Shown here piece by piece: positions 1-10,040 of a DNA stretch of 64,000 bases. Both the position numbers and the translations under genes were made by a program. Origin of the DNA: Timaviella sp038204505 (GTDB lineage Bacteria; Cyanobacteriota; Cyanobacteriia; Elainellales; Elainellaceae). A model generated the notes under the pieces. The model saw nothing but the letters and a program-made list of their open reading frames with translations. It had not been told where the DNA came from and searched no databases. The first letter of the stretch is position 1, and each line of letters opens with the position of its first letter. The DNA lies in assembly GCA_038204505.1 (NCBI GenBank), contig JBBRCV010000001.1, forward strand, positions 1-64,000. Direction: 5' to 3'.

Positions 1-33
1 AGGCATTGACCTGGTTTTTTATTCTAAATTCTT

Positions 34-891
34 ATGAGTGTTGACCCCATCCGCGACTATTTATGTGCCATTGGCAAAACCCCGCTACTCAATGGCAATG
101 AAGAGCTAGAGTTAGCTCGTGCGATTCAGTCGATGCTGCTACTGCTGCCCGCTGAAGACCCTACTGCCGAAGAAAAAGCAATCATCCATCAAGGCAAACG
201 CGCTAAGAATAGGTTGATTCAATCTAACCTGCGTCTGGTTGTCACCGTATCCAAGAAGTATCAAAATCGGGGATTAGATCTCCTAGATCTGATTCAAGAG
301 GGAAATATTGGGCTAGAGCGTGCAGCACTGAAGTACGATCCCACCAAAGGCTATAAGTTTTCGACCTATGCCTACTGGTGGATTCGTCAAGGTATGACTC
401 GCGCTTTGCAGTCAGATACCCGAACTATTCGGTTGCCTATCCACATCCAAGAGCGGCTGAGCAAGGTCAAAACTACGACCCGCAGGCTAGCGGAACAGTT
501 AGGACGACCCCCCAATGGAGAAGAGCTTTCTTCAGCGCTAGAAATGACCCCAGCAGAGTTACGCACTCTCATGGCTCAGCAGCGGCAATGTGCTTCCTTA
601 GATGCCACAGTTGGGCAGGAGCAAGAGACGCGATTGGGCGATCTAATTCCTGATACGCAGCAAATGCAGCAGGTAGAGGTGAGCGTGGCGCGCGAGGAGT
701 GCCAGCAGTATCTCACTTGCTTAAACGATCGCGAACGCGAGGTGATTATGCTGCGCTATGGCTTAGAAGACGGGCAGCAACGCACCTTAGCCGAGGTAGG
801 AGAATCATTCGGCTTCACGCGAGAGCGAGCCAGACAGATTGAGCTAAAGGCAATGAAGAAAATGAGAAAAGAGGCGATCGCCGCTCTATAG
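34..891 (+). CDS. Group 2 RNA polymerase sigma-70 factor
   Basis: A 285-residue sigma-70 family protein that would direct RNA polymerase to alternative promoters. A short region 1.2 (PIRDYLCAIGKTPLL) opens the protein. Region 2 follows at about residues 65-130, with DLIQEGNIGLERAALKYD and FSTYAYWWIRQ, the core-binding and -10-recognition/melting helices. Region 3 is at about 135-200. Region 4 (about 220-280) ends in the -35-binding helix-turn-helix TLAEVGESFGFTRERARQIE. There is no long region 1.1, which matches the non-essential group 2 factors (SigB/C/D/E class) that cyanobacteria use in stress and nutrient responses rather than the principal SigA. I cannot assign it to one subgroup. No clear Shine-Dalgarno precedes the ATG, but only 33 bases of upstream sequence are visible. 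Confidence 0.93.
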   Translation: MSVDPIRDYLCAIGKTPLLNGNEELELARAIQSMLLLLPAEDPTAEEKAIIHQGKRAKNRLIQSNLRLVVTVSKKYQNRGLDLLDLIQEGNIGLERAALKYDPTKGYKFSTYAYWWIRQGMTRALQSDTRTIRLPIHIQERLSKVKTTTRRLAEQLGRPPNGEELSSALEMTPAELRTLMAQQRQCASLDATVGQEQETRLGDLIPDTQQMQQVEVSVAREECQQYLTCLNDREREVIMLRYGLEDGQQRTLAEVGESFGFTRERARQIELKAMKKMRKEAIAAL

Positions 892-1040
892 TACCCATTT
901 GAGATCTTTGCTACTGGCACAAGCGCCCTCCGCCCCAACCCTTCTACCTAGAGAGAAGAGACTAGAGACAAGAGAGCGAGATCCGGTTCCCTCTCCCCTA
1001 GGTGAGGGCGCAAAACTGGAATGATTCCAAGCCCTCGACC

Positions 1041-3830
1041 TTACGAATTTTTATCCAACTCATCAATCATGGATACTAGATCTTGATTGGTGTAGGGCTT
1101 TTGCAAAAAACTTTTTGCCCCAGCTTTAAGAGCAATTTCTTTATTAGAAGAGAGTCCGCTAACTGCAATAATCTCGATCTCAGGATTGATTCTTTTCAAC
1201 GCTCGAATAGTGGTTTGTCCATCCATCGATGGCATCATCATATCTAATAGCACCAAGTTAATTTTATCGTTTTGCTCAGCATATAAAGCGATCGCCTCTC
1301 TCCCATCGCAGGCACTCAGCACAGTGTAATGATGTGCCTCTAGCGTTGCTTGAATCACACTGCGAATGGGGGCTTCATCATCGACTATTAGAATGAGTTT
1401 TTCAGTCACTGATCTGAATGCTGACTCCTTCACTGGCTCCATAGTTTGGGTATCGATCGCAGGTAAAAACACTCTGAATTCGGTGCCTTTTTCCACAGTA
1501 CTCGAAACGTTAATAAACCCCTTGTGGCTTTTGAGAATACCGATGGTCGTTGAAAGCCCTAATCCTGTTCCCTTACCAATTTCTTTCGTAGTAAAGAACG
1601 GATCAAAAATGCGTGCCACGATTTCAGGAGGCATTCCGGTGCCAGTATCGGTCACAGTAATGGCAATGTATGCTCCTGCTGGAGCATTTAGCGGCTTTTG
1701 AATATCCGTTTCTTTAAGCCAAAGGTTGGTGGCAGAGAGCGTCAGAATGCCGCCCTGGGGCATGGCATCCCGCGCATTCACACACAGATTCATCAACACC
1801 TGATGAATTTGGGTCGCATCGCCAGAAATTAGCCACAGGTCTTTGGGTAAATCAACCCGAAACGCAATAGATTTAGGAAAGGTTTGTTTCGCAATTTTTT
1901 GAGTTTCTAACAGCAAATAACTCACTTGCAGAGGCACTAGCCTGCCTTCAACGCCGCGAGTAAACGTTAATACCTGGTTGACCAAAGCCGCTCCTCGTTT
2001 AGTGCTAGTCTCTAGCATTTTGAGAAGGTCTTGGGTCTGTGCATCTAATTGAGGAAACTTGAGCGGTAGCAACTGAGAAATTGCCAAGATTGGCGTGAGG
2101 ATATTGTTGAGATCGTGGGCAATACCATTGGCAAGGGTGCCGACGCTCTCAAGGCGCTGATTGCGGAAAGACTGCTGTTCCAGTTGTTTTTTCTCGGTAA
2201 TGTCCGTGTCTACAGTCAAGATCGATTTGGGCTGTCCGGCTTCATCGCGCACCAGAGTCCAACGGCTATTAACAATGACCGTTTTTTCTGACTTGGTAAT
2301 CTTGTGCAATTCTCCTTGCCATTCTCCGGTGTTCATGACAGTATTCCAGGCTATATCCCAGTCTGCCTCAGACTCTAGACACAGTAAATCGCGGGGATTC
2401 CGACCCATTACTTCCGTTGCGTTCCAGCCATAAATCTGCTCTGCACCCTGATTCCAAAAAATAATGTGGTTTGAGCGATCGCGCACAAAAATTGCGTCAG
2501 AGACAACGTTGAGCAGATCAGCTTGTTCTAGAATTTGTTGCTCTGACTGTTTGCGATCGCTAATATCTTTCATGAAGCAATGATGTCCAGTCATTTGCTT
2601 CTGGTCGTCGTAGGCAGTGACCATGAATAGTTGCTTGTAAAAGAGAGAACCATCCTTGCGAACGCCTCTAGCTTCTACCTCCACTTTGCCATGGCTTAGC
2701 ATGTGCTGATAAGCCACCTTCAGCCGCTCTAGATCATCAGGATAAACTGTGTGCCACCAATTCATTCCAATCATTTCTTGGGGTTCATACCCAGTAATGC
2801 GAGCGTAGGCTTCGTTCACAGCAATATAATGTCCTTGAACATCTAACCGCGAAATGCCTTCTAAAGCATTGCTCAAGGCAATGTTCTTTTCTTTTAGCTC
2901 GTTCTCAACCTGTTTGCGATCGGTAATGTCTTCATCGGTGCCCACATAACCAACAATTTCACCCGTTGCCGAATAGATTGCTGCCGATCGCGCCCATACC
3001 CAGCGAATTTTCCCTTGAGACGTGAGGAATCGAAACTCATACAAAAATTCTCGCTCTTCCTGAACGCTTCTATCCCACTCTGCCCGAACTCGTTGCCGAT
3101 CATCGGGATGAATGGCATTAATCCAGCCATCCCCTAAACTTTCCTCTAGCGTTAAACCCGCAATTTCCTGCCAACAGGTGTTGGTATACAGGCACTTATC
3201 AGCCAGATCGGTTTGAAAGACACCAATAGGCGATGATTCGCTGAGAGAACGGAAGCGGGATTCACTCTCTTTAAGAAATGCTTCTGTCTGCTGCCGCTCT
3301 AGCAAAGTTGCTTGCAAATCCTGATTCATAGTCATCAGTTCAGCGGTACGTTCCTCCACTCGTCTTTCTAACTCATTATTGGCTTGACGTAATGCTGTTT
3401 CGGCTTGTTGGCGATCGGCTTCACTGCGCTGAAGTTGGGCGCGTAACTGGGCTTTTTCTAAGACACTGGTTACAGCAATTCGGAGCTTTTCAGCCGTCAG
3501 ATGCCCTTTCACCAAATAATCTTGCGCTCCAGCTTTCATTGCTTGCACGGCGATCGCTTCATTCCCCTGCCCCGTCAAAATAATCACTGGAGGCGTACTT
3601 GTTTGCGTTTGTAACTCCGTTAAAAACTCTATTCCATCCAGGTCAGGCAGCCCATAATCAACCAATAAAACATCAGGCTGGCAGCGTTGACACAGGTCTA
3701 GTCCTTCAACCCCTAGTTCTGCTTCTAAAACGGCGTAAGCTTCGGTGTTTTGCTCAAGATATCGCCGATAGGTCGCCCGATCGACGGAACTATCATCGAC
3801 GATCAGAACGCTCGGTTGAGCTTGTTTCAT
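1041..3830 (-). CDS. Hybrid sensor histidine kinase, REC-PAS3-HisKA-HATPase-REC (cassette A)
   Basis: A 929-residue soluble hybrid kinase. The N-terminal receiver (about 8-125) has VLIVDDSS and the phosphoacceptor in LLVDYGLPDLDG. A coiled coil (about 130-180) leads to three PAS domains (about 190-305, 315-430 and 435-550). The dimerisation/phosphoacceptor helix is NtrB-like, with the His in NGIAHDLNNILTPI. The ATPase domain shows NLCVNARDAM, DTGTGMPPE and GKGTGLGLS. A second receiver at the C-terminus has VLLDMMMPSMDG and a conserved FLQKPY lysine. No membrane segments are seen. It is the third gene of the phytochrome cassette, and its start overlaps the 3' end of the response regulator by 38 bases. 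This suggests it receives phosphate on its N-terminal receiver, directly or through that regulator (inference). The equivalent gene of cassette B has a similar first receiver but a different transmitter. Confidence 0.93.
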   Translation of the reverse strand: MKQAQPSVLIVDDSSVDRATYRRYLEQNTEAYAVLEAELGVEGLDLCQRCQPDVLLVDYGLPDLDGIEFLTELQTQTSTPPVIILTGQGNEAIAVQAMKAGAQDYLVKGHLTAEKLRIAVTSVLEKAQLRAQLQRSEADRQQAETALRQANNELERRVEERTAELMTMNQDLQATLLERQQTEAFLKESESRFRSLSESSPIGVFQTDLADKCLYTNTCWQEIAGLTLEESLGDGWINAIHPDDRQRVRAEWDRSVQEEREFLYEFRFLTSQGKIRWVWARSAAIYSATGEIVGYVGTDEDITDRKQVENELKEKNIALSNALEGISRLDVQGHYIAVNEAYARITGYEPQEMIGMNWWHTVYPDDLERLKVAYQHMLSHGKVEVEARGVRKDGSLFYKQLFMVTAYDDQKQMTGHHCFMKDISDRKQSEQQILEQADLLNVVSDAIFVRDRSNHIIFWNQGAEQIYGWNATEVMGRNPRDLLCLESEADWDIAWNTVMNTGEWQGELHKITKSEKTVIVNSRWTLVRDEAGQPKSILTVDTDITEKKQLEQQSFRNQRLESVGTLANGIAHDLNNILTPILAISQLLPLKFPQLDAQTQDLLKMLETSTKRGAALVNQVLTFTRGVEGRLVPLQVSYLLLETQKIAKQTFPKSIAFRVDLPKDLWLISGDATQIHQVLMNLCVNARDAMPQGGILTLSATNLWLKETDIQKPLNAPAGAYIAITVTDTGTGMPPEIVARIFDPFFTTKEIGKGTGLGLSTTIGILKSHKGFINVSSTVEKGTEFRVFLPAIDTQTMEPVKESAFRSVTEKLILIVDDEAPIRSVIQATLEAHHYTVLSACDGREAIALYAEQNDKINLVLLDMMMPSMDGQTTIRALKRINPEIEIIAVSGLSSNKEIALKAGAKSFLQKPYTNQDLVSMIDELDKNS

Positions 3831-4287
3831 TGGGGTCTCCTGCTAGGTTGGGCGGAGTATTTGCTTCAAACCAATAATCCACGATGACCTGGACTGTTTT
3901 TGTCAGTTTCTTGAGGTCGATGGGCTTAACTACATATCCATTAGCACCACACTGATAACAACCCGCCACATCTCTAGGATTATCTGAGGTTGTAAATACT
4001 ACCACTGGAATTACCTTTAGAATCGCATCCTGTTTAATTTCTTCTAACACTTCTCTGCCATCAGTACCCGGTAAATTAAGATCAAGCAAAATCATACCGG
4101 GACGGGGAGCATTTGCAGTGTCGGTATAGTCTCCTGTTTGGCGCAAAAAATCGAGGGCATCATCGCCAGTAGTACATCGATAAATTGTGTGCAACAAAGG
4201 TGACTTGTGAATCACACGTTCAAAGGCAGCAAAGTCCTCATCACTATCTTCAATGACTAAGAGGGGCTGAGTTTGATGACTAACCAT
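3793..4287 (-). CDS. Rcp1-like single-domain response regulator (cassette A)
   Basis: A 164-residue stand-alone receiver of the Rcp1 type, which accepts phosphate from phytochrome kinases. Acidic-site residues Glu13-Asp14 (VIEDSDED), phosphoacceptor Asp69 (ILLDLNLPG), the switch residues in VVFTTSDNP and the Lys in VVKPID are all present, so it should be phosphorylatable. There is no output domain. It lies 9 bases downstream of the phytochrome gene, in the canonical cph1-rcp1 order. Its last 38 bases are shared with the hybrid kinase start, which indicates translational coupling. Confidence 0.93.
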   Translation of the reverse strand: MVSHQTQPLLVIEDSDEDFAAFERVIHKSPLLHTIYRCTTGDDALDFLRQTGDYTDTANAPRPGMILLDLNLPGTDGREVLEEIKQDAILKVIPVVVFTTSDNPRDVAGCYQCGANGYVVKPIDLKKLTKTVQVIVDYWFEANTPPNLAGDPNETSSTERSDRR

Positions 4288-4296
4288 AAATTTGCT

Positions 4297-6585
4297 TTAA
4301 CCTGCTAACGTGAAATAAAAAGTACTACCCAATCCATAGGTCGATTCTACCCAGATTTTACCTCCATGACGCTCCACAATTTTTTTGGCGATCGTCAGTC
4401 CAACGCCTGTGCCACCTCCATAATGAGACTGTCCGTGCAAGCGTTTAAAGATACGAAAAATGCTTGCTAGATGTTTCTCTCGAATACCAATACCATTATC
4501 TTTGACATAAAGCACCAGCACAGGTGATGATGTTTTACCAAGCGGATTCTGCTCAGGCAATTCTGCCGTCGTCAGATAGCCGATCTCGACTCGTTTCTCA
4601 GATTGATCATTATATTTAACAGCATTGCTGATTAAGTTGGTAAACAACTCGTTAATCTGCACTGGGTCGCAATAGATAGCGGGTAATGGTCGGGGAATAT
4701 TAATGGCGATCGGGATATCGGGCTGGCTAATTTTTACCACCGACTCCACTTGCCTAACGATCTGATTTAGATCCGTATCTCTCAATAATAGTTCGATCCG
4801 TCCTAAACGGGAGAAGTGCAACAGAGAATTAATTAAGTCTTCCATGCGCTGAGTCAGCCGCATTAAAGTTTGCAGTTTAGCAACACCTTCTTCATTGAGG
4901 ACATCGGCGTAATCTTCAATTAAAAAGCTAGAGTAATTGTGAATTCCCCGCAATGGCTCTTTCAAGTCATGAGAAGCAATGTAGGCAAAGGCATCCAACT
5001 CATCATTAGTGCGTTCTAGCTCCACATTAATCCGGGCTAATTCATCGGCTTGCCGTAGCACAACACCGACAATTACACTCCTTAAATCGGCAACTGCTTC
5101 AAGTTCACAGGGTTTCCAAGGTAGCGCCGTGTCCCGCACAATTTCTTGCCACAATTCAAAAGATTTTCGGGGAAATAGCCTTAAGGGTTCGCCTGGTTCT
5201 TGGGTCGAGATCTGCTGTGGATCGCCGCCCCAGCTAACGGTTTGCGTCACTTCAGGACGAAACCATAAAATATAGGTTTTGCGCGTCTGGGAAATTGCTA
5301 ACGCCAGAATTCCACTCGCAGATGCCTGAAAAGATGCCGCCGCCGGATATAGTTTTGGCAACTCATGAGTATAAAAAATGTTGTTAGAAATTTGTGGTTC
5401 GAGCCATGTGAGTAAGGCTTGTACTTTTTCGAGCTGAGGGGTCTGACCAATCATCGTAATTTCATCGTCCCAACAAATAGCAACCCCCGATGCACTGACA
5501 AGTTGCAATAAGTTTGAGGAAGATTGAACTAAGCCTGTGATCAGGTTATCGGCTTGAGTGAGGGATTGCACAAATTCGGGCTGCAAATATTGCAATTTTA
5601 CTTTATATTCCTCATCTTCATGGTCGGCTTTAGTTCCCAATTCTAAAGACATGATTTGACCCAGAAATTCGCAAATGGTGCGGGCTTCACAGGCTAAATA
5701 TTTAGGCGATGAATAATGATGACAAGCAATTAAGCCCCATAATTTGCGATCGCGAATTAATGAAATGTTCATGGAAGCTTTAACCCCCATGTTTTGTAAA
5801 TATTCCAGGTGGCAAGGCGAAGCGCTGCGTAAAATTGCCTTGCCTAAATCTAGCGATCGCTGAGTCATAGGATTGGCGATCGGCACCATGGGAGTAGGCG
5901 GCTGAGCAACATCAGGAATGAACCGGAGAGAATTGAGCATAAAGAGTTCTCTGGCTTCAGGCGGAATATCAAAAGCCGGGTAGTGTAAACCTAGCAAGGA
6001 ATTTAGTCCATCTTCCTTATCTTCAGCCGTCACAACTCCTGCACCTTGGGGATCAAATCGGTAGATCATCACGCGATCGAACCCTGTAACTTTGCGAATT
6101 TCTTCGACTACAACTTGACTCATTTGCTGAAGTGTAGATGCTTTTTGAATCTGGTCGATGGAGCTTTTAGTTTGGTGGTAAAAGCTGAAGAAGCTACTAT
6201 TTTGCTTACCTTGGTTCGCCTCTAGTTCTAACAGTAATACCCCATCATGACGGTGGATGATCCCATCGAAAGAAAGGAGCTTTTTTTTATTTTTGATCGA
6301 GATTTTGAGCGGATTAATACTCTCAAAGTCTTTTAACAGACAATTTTGGAGCATCTCTAGCTGCTGACTATCAAGAACTGTTGCTAAGGGTTGGTTCAAT
6401 AATTCCTGGGGATGTCGCCCAATGAATTCAAAAGTATTATGACTAACTTGAAGAATAGTGAGCTGAGGTTCTTGAAGAACAAACAAGACCCCGTGGGGTT
6501 GAATTGAACCAGGGGAACGGGCAAGTTCGCGATCGTACTGAGTCAAATCAGGAGGCTGGGCTGGAGTACTCGCGCTAGATGTCAT
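4297..6585 (-). CDS. Cph1-type phytochrome histidine kinase (cassette A)
   Basis: A 762-residue red/far-red photoreceptor kinase. Order: PAS (about 15-125, with SPGSIQPHG), GAF (about 150-320), PHY (about 330-515, with the tongue motif PRKSF), HisKA with the His in IASHDLKEPLRG (about 530-600), and HATPase (about 640-760, with NLISNAVKYN, DNGIGI and GGGTGVGLT). Chromophore-contact residues are in place: DIP at 206-208 and Cys258 followed by His in SPCHLEYLQNMG. The Cys near the N-terminus that binds biliverdin in bacteriophytochromes is absent. This predicts phycocyanobilin attached to the GAF Cys, as in Cph1 and plant phytochromes. It is the first gene of the light-signalling cassette with its Rcp1-like partner. 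About 330 bases of upstream DNA separate it from a divergent small gene. Confidence 0.95.
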   Translation of the reverse strand: MTSSASTPAQPPDLTQYDRELARSPGSIQPHGVLFVLQEPQLTILQVSHNTFEFIGRHPQELLNQPLATVLDSQQLEMLQNCLLKDFESINPLKISIKNKKKLLSFDGIIHRHDGVLLLELEANQGKQNSSFFSFYHQTKSSIDQIQKASTLQQMSQVVVEEIRKVTGFDRVMIYRFDPQGAGVVTAEDKEDGLNSLLGLHYPAFDIPPEARELFMLNSLRFIPDVAQPPTPMVPIANPMTQRSLDLGKAILRSASPCHLEYLQNMGVKASMNISLIRDRKLWGLIACHHYSSPKYLACEARTICEFLGQIMSLELGTKADHEDEEYKVKLQYLQPEFVQSLTQADNLITGLVQSSSNLLQLVSASGVAICWDDEITMIGQTPQLEKVQALLTWLEPQISNNIFYTHELPKLYPAAASFQASASGILALAISQTRKTYILWFRPEVTQTVSWGGDPQQISTQEPGEPLRLFPRKSFELWQEIVRDTALPWKPCELEAVADLRSVIVGVVLRQADELARINVELERTNDELDAFAYIASHDLKEPLRGIHNYSSFLIEDYADVLNEEGVAKLQTLMRLTQRMEDLINSLLHFSRLGRIELLLRDTDLNQIVRQVESVVKISQPDIPIAINIPRPLPAIYCDPVQINELFTNLISNAVKYNDQSEKRVEIGYLTTAELPEQNPLGKTSSPVLVLYVKDNGIGIREKHLASIFRIFKRLHGQSHYGGGTGVGLTIAKKIVERHGGKIWVESTYGLGSTFYFTLAG

Positions 6586-6919
6586 AGGGTGCTGACTTCT
6601 CTAAACTGGGTCATTTGAACGATTTGCGGAGGTGGGCGATCGCCCTGACTCTACAATACCGCGATTTCTCTCGTCAATTCTTTACTGAACAGGCGAAATT
6701 TCCTTAAAGTCCTTCCAGATCATCAACTCAGGGGCAGGGCGGTTCATTCTTTCTAGACCTGAGCTAATTATCTGTGATGAGAAGTGAGAAACCTGTGAGG
6801 AAAAAGGCAAAAATCCCTCACAACTTCCTCAAGTTTAGGGAATACTCTCTAAAGGGTAAGAACGATTTCGGTTTGACGAATTTTTTAAACCCTTTCTTAA
6901 AAACTAATTCTTGGAAATC
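6586..6919. other. Intergenic region, divergent promoters expected
   Basis: 334 bases between the phytochrome gene (leftward) and the zinc-ribbon gene (rightward). It should hold both promoters. I see no clear operator, hairpin or repeat. An open frame from about 6774 has no recognisable product and overlaps the small gene in another frame. Confidence 0.4.
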
Positions 6920-7105
6920 ATGCCTACTTGTCCTTGTTGCTCCAATACCCTCTTACGTCATATCCAACATGGATCGCTAGCTTGGTTCTGCCGCTCTTGT
7001 TGGTCAGAAATGCCAAACTTTGAAGAGCATAACCGCTTGTCCCTGGCATCTGCACGGTCTAAGCAACTGCATCCAAAATTACAATCTAGACTAACTGTGG
7101 CGTAA
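6920..7105 (+). CDS. Small zinc-ribbon protein, cyanobacterial type
   Basis: A 61-residue protein starting MPTCPCCSNTLLRHI and continuing to WFCRSCWSEMP. The two CxxC pairs (CPCC and CRSC) about 20 residues apart form a typical zinc-ribbon knuckle. The pattern CPCC...LLRH...WFC..C...MP resembles small proteins I associate with cyanobacterial regulatory loci; their function is unknown to me. I chose the ATG at 6920 over an in-frame TTG at 6911, because the conserved part begins at this Met. Its last 20 bases overlap the convergent phosphorylase gene. Confidence 0.72.
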   Translation: MPTCPCCSNTLLRHIQHGSLAWFCRSCWSEMPNFEEHNRLSLASARSKQLHPKLQSRLTVA

Positions 7106-9938
7106 TCAAGTCTGCAAAATGAACCCCGACTAAATTGGGCAAAACTACAGCCGCCGCCCCGACTCGCTCAGGAGGTCCTAGCCCCACTGTTGCCATCCTT
7201 ACCGCCAACGCCGCCTCAATTCCTGATGCGGCATCTTCAACTACGAGGCAGTTTGCTGGGAGAAGCCCAAGTTGCTGAGCGGCGTACAAAAAGAGATCGG
7301 GGGCAGGTTTGGAATGCTCGACGCTGTAACCATCGGCGATCGCATCGATGCGATCGGCAATGCCCAATCGTTCGACAACAGTTCGAGCATTTTTGCTGGC
7401 TGAACCGATCGCAATTTTAATTCCATCTCGCCGCAGTTCCTCTAAAAGTTCTAGCGCTCCGGGTAGCAAATCCTGGGGCGTAATCTTTTGTACGAATTCT
7501 TCGTAAAACCGATTTTTCCGCGCCATCATCTCTTGAATTTGGTCTTCTGAGAAGGGGCGATCGCCCGTGATGTGCAGCAACGAATCCCGCCGAGACACAC
7601 CGCGCAGGGCTTCATTTGCCTGACGGCTAAAAGGCAAACCCACTTCATCGGCTAGTCGCTGCCAGGATTGGTAGTGATATTCTGCGGTATCGGTGAGCAC
7701 ACCATCCAGGTCAAAAATCACTCCCTGAATTTGGGGAGAAGTTGCGGGGCGCAGATCAAATTCGTGCCATTGGTTGCGCCAGTGCAGTTGAAACTTTAGA
7801 CGAGTCCAATGAGCAGGCAAATGAGCGTGTGCTACCAGTTGGGTCTTGATCCATTGCACGCCCCCAAAACCAAACACAACAGCTTGCCAAATCCCGCCTG
7901 CCGACGCGCCATGAATTCCATCTGCTGCATTGTGACGAGTATCCTCAAGGTCAACTAGTGCCGCCTGCATAAATTGATCGTAGGCATCCTTACCCAAATC
8001 TGAAGCTAAGATGGCATGAATCGCGGGGCCTAGAGATGAGCCGTAGGTAATATCGGTTCGAGCAGCATAGTAGTTCCAATTTTTTTGTAAATCAATTTTG
8101 CTATAAGGAAATTCTTGAGAGAATCGCATTAAGTAGAAGAGCATCAGCACATCCGGCTGCTTCAAAACCTGCCATTTATTAGTTTCAGCCAAACCTAAGA
8201 TCGCTTGCATAGACTGATGACGGGGTTCGTAGTCCTTCAACTGAATATCTTTAAGCTTAAAAAAATCTTCAAACTGTTCAATCAGCCCCGTAGTAGAATC
8301 AGTCGGAATCCAGATATGGGTGATCAGATCTTGCCAACGAATTCGACGTTCTGAGGTTAGTTGAAGCTTTTGTTCTAGCTCGGCAGCCTGACTTGGAAAT
8401 TTTTGGAGCATCCAATCATAAACAAATAGTGCTTTCTGTAGATGCCATTGCACCATGCGATTGGTAAACGCATTGTTACTGACATATTCATGATATTCAT
8501 CGGCTCCAATGACTTCACGAATTTCATAGCGTTCCTCTTTAGTGTTCCACTCAACGCGACTAATCCAAAACACAGCAGTATCTAAAATGATTTCAGCACC
8601 GTAGTCTCGCATCCATTCATCATCTTCGGTGGCTTGCCAGTAATACCAAACTCCATAGGCAATGTCGGCGCTAATATGAATTTCGCGATCGCGGCACCAA
8701 ATTCTGACATCTTCCCCATACAGATCGTTCTGGGGAGGCAGCCAGCGAGGAGTCACTTCATCGCCCGTTTCTGCACTTTCCCAAGCAAACATCGCCCCCT
8801 TGTATCCATAGTGCTTAGCCTTGCGTCTAGCCCCAGTAAGGGTGTGGTAGCGATAGGTTAACAAGTTGCGGGCAAGAGCGGGTTGCGTAAAGGTGAAAAA
8901 AGGCAGGATAAAAATTTCAGTATCCCAAAAAACATGTCCTCGATAGCCAAAACCTGAGAGCGTTTTAGCAGGAACACTGAACCGATCGGTATGTCGAGGA
9001 GCGCTAATTAATAACTGAAAGATGTTGTAACGAACTGCTGCCTGAGCTGGGCGATCGCCCTCAATGATCACATCACTCTTTTGCCAAACCTGATCCCATG
9101 CCTGCTGATGAGCTTGGAGTAGTGAAGCGTAGTCAGGCAATAACGCCAGCTTCTCTTGAGCCGATTGAACTGGCTTTTCAACTTCTCGTGAGGTAAAAAC
9201 AGTCACCCGTTTCTCTACAGTGATGGTCTGCCCAGATGAAGCCAGAACCGTTGTGGTCAAAGTCGGGTAACCGGGTGGATTGCTAACTTGCAAAGAAGAA
9301 TCAGCTCCAGTTAGCGTCATACTCGTCGCCATCCCTAGTTCAAGACGAGAGCTACGGGTCCGAAGATGAATCCAGATGCCCGCGTCAGTCTTACCTTGAT
9401 CAATTCGTTCCCAGTGGCTAAAGCCTTGATTTTCGGGATACCCATTCAGGCTAGTTTGAATTTCAATGACGCTATTACAATCAACGGGTGTTATTTGAAC
9501 GCGCAATCCTAAGACATGTTCATCGGCAAGACTAGCAAAGCGTTCAAACTTTAGGTCTACAGTCTTACCACCCGGACTTTGCCACCGGACTTCCCGGCTA
9601 AGAACGCCATAGCGCAGATCCATCTGCCGTTTATAAGTTAAAACTTTGCCTTGGTCTAGCCGAAAGCGATCGCCATCAACCACTACTACCAGCGGTAGCC
9701 AATCGGGGCAATTAACTAACTCAGTGTAGAAAACAGGGACATCATCATATACGCCACAAATCAAAGTTCCTGGCACTGCACCCATATAACCTTCTTCAAA
9801 GCTACCTCTCGTTCCCAAGTAGCCATTACCTAGGGTAAAAACTGTTTCTCTAACCTGTAACTTATCTGGTTCAAACTGAGTTTCATAAACCGTCCAGTCA
9901 CTGTACTGAAGAGATTGAGTTAACGCTTGATTATTCAT
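7086..9938 (-). CDS. GH65 disaccharide phosphorylase fused to beta-phosphoglucomutase
   Basis: A 950-residue two-enzyme fusion. Residues about 1-730 are a GH65 glycoside phosphorylase (maltose/trehalose/kojibiose class). They have the N-terminal TLGNGYLGTRGSFEEG and the catalytic acid Glu481 in GADEYHEYVSNNAFTN. The phosphate-side segment DGIHGASAGGIWQAVVFGFG is also present. Residues about 735-950 are a HAD-family beta-phosphoglucomutase: nucleophile Asp743 and acid/base Asp745 in FDLDGVLTD, a lysine in GSASKNART, and VVEDAASGIEAA. Together they would split an alpha-linked glucose disaccharide with phosphate to beta-glucose 1-phosphate and convert that to glucose 6-phosphate. The substrate cannot be read from sequence. 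It follows the sucrose-synthase-like gene by 102 bases on the same strand. Both halves look intact. Confidence 0.92.
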   Translation of the reverse strand: MNNQALTQSLQYSDWTVYETQFEPDKLQVRETVFTLGNGYLGTRGSFEEGYMGAVPGTLICGVYDDVPVFYTELVNCPDWLPLVVVVDGDRFRLDQGKVLTYKRQMDLRYGVLSREVRWQSPGGKTVDLKFERFASLADEHVLGLRVQITPVDCNSVIEIQTSLNGYPENQGFSHWERIDQGKTDAGIWIHLRTRSSRLELGMATSMTLTGADSSLQVSNPPGYPTLTTTVLASSGQTITVEKRVTVFTSREVEKPVQSAQEKLALLPDYASLLQAHQQAWDQVWQKSDVIIEGDRPAQAAVRYNIFQLLISAPRHTDRFSVPAKTLSGFGYRGHVFWDTEIFILPFFTFTQPALARNLLTYRYHTLTGARRKAKHYGYKGAMFAWESAETGDEVTPRWLPPQNDLYGEDVRIWCRDREIHISADIAYGVWYYWQATEDDEWMRDYGAEIILDTAVFWISRVEWNTKEERYEIREVIGADEYHEYVSNNAFTNRMVQWHLQKALFVYDWMLQKFPSQAAELEQKLQLTSERRIRWQDLITHIWIPTDSTTGLIEQFEDFFKLKDIQLKDYEPRHQSMQAILGLAETNKWQVLKQPDVLMLFYLMRFSQEFPYSKIDLQKNWNYYAARTDITYGSSLGPAIHAILASDLGKDAYDQFMQAALVDLEDTRHNAADGIHGASAGGIWQAVVFGFGGVQWIKTQLVAHAHLPAHWTRLKFQLHWRNQWHEFDLRPATSPQIQGVIFDLDGVLTDTAEYHYQSWQRLADEVGLPFSRQANEALRGVSRRDSLLHITGDRPFSEDQIQEMMARKNRFYEEFVQKITPQDLLPGALELLEELRRDGIKIAIGSASKNARTVVERLGIADRIDAIADGYSVEHSKPAPDLFLYAAQQLGLLPANCLVVEDAASGIEAALAVRMATVGLGPPERVGAAAVVLPNLVGVHFADLITPQLV

Positions 9939-10040
9939 GAGAATTCACATTTCACTAATAGTTTATGGGTAGATGATCTTCTTGCTCCTTTTGTTCTCCT
10001 TCTCCCGTTCTTAGCGAGAAGCTAAGAAAAAAGAGAAATT

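Noticed and set aside
6774..6980. 68-residue frame before the zinc-ribbon gene
   Set aside because: It overlaps the zinc-ribbon gene in a different frame and lacks any conserved pattern.
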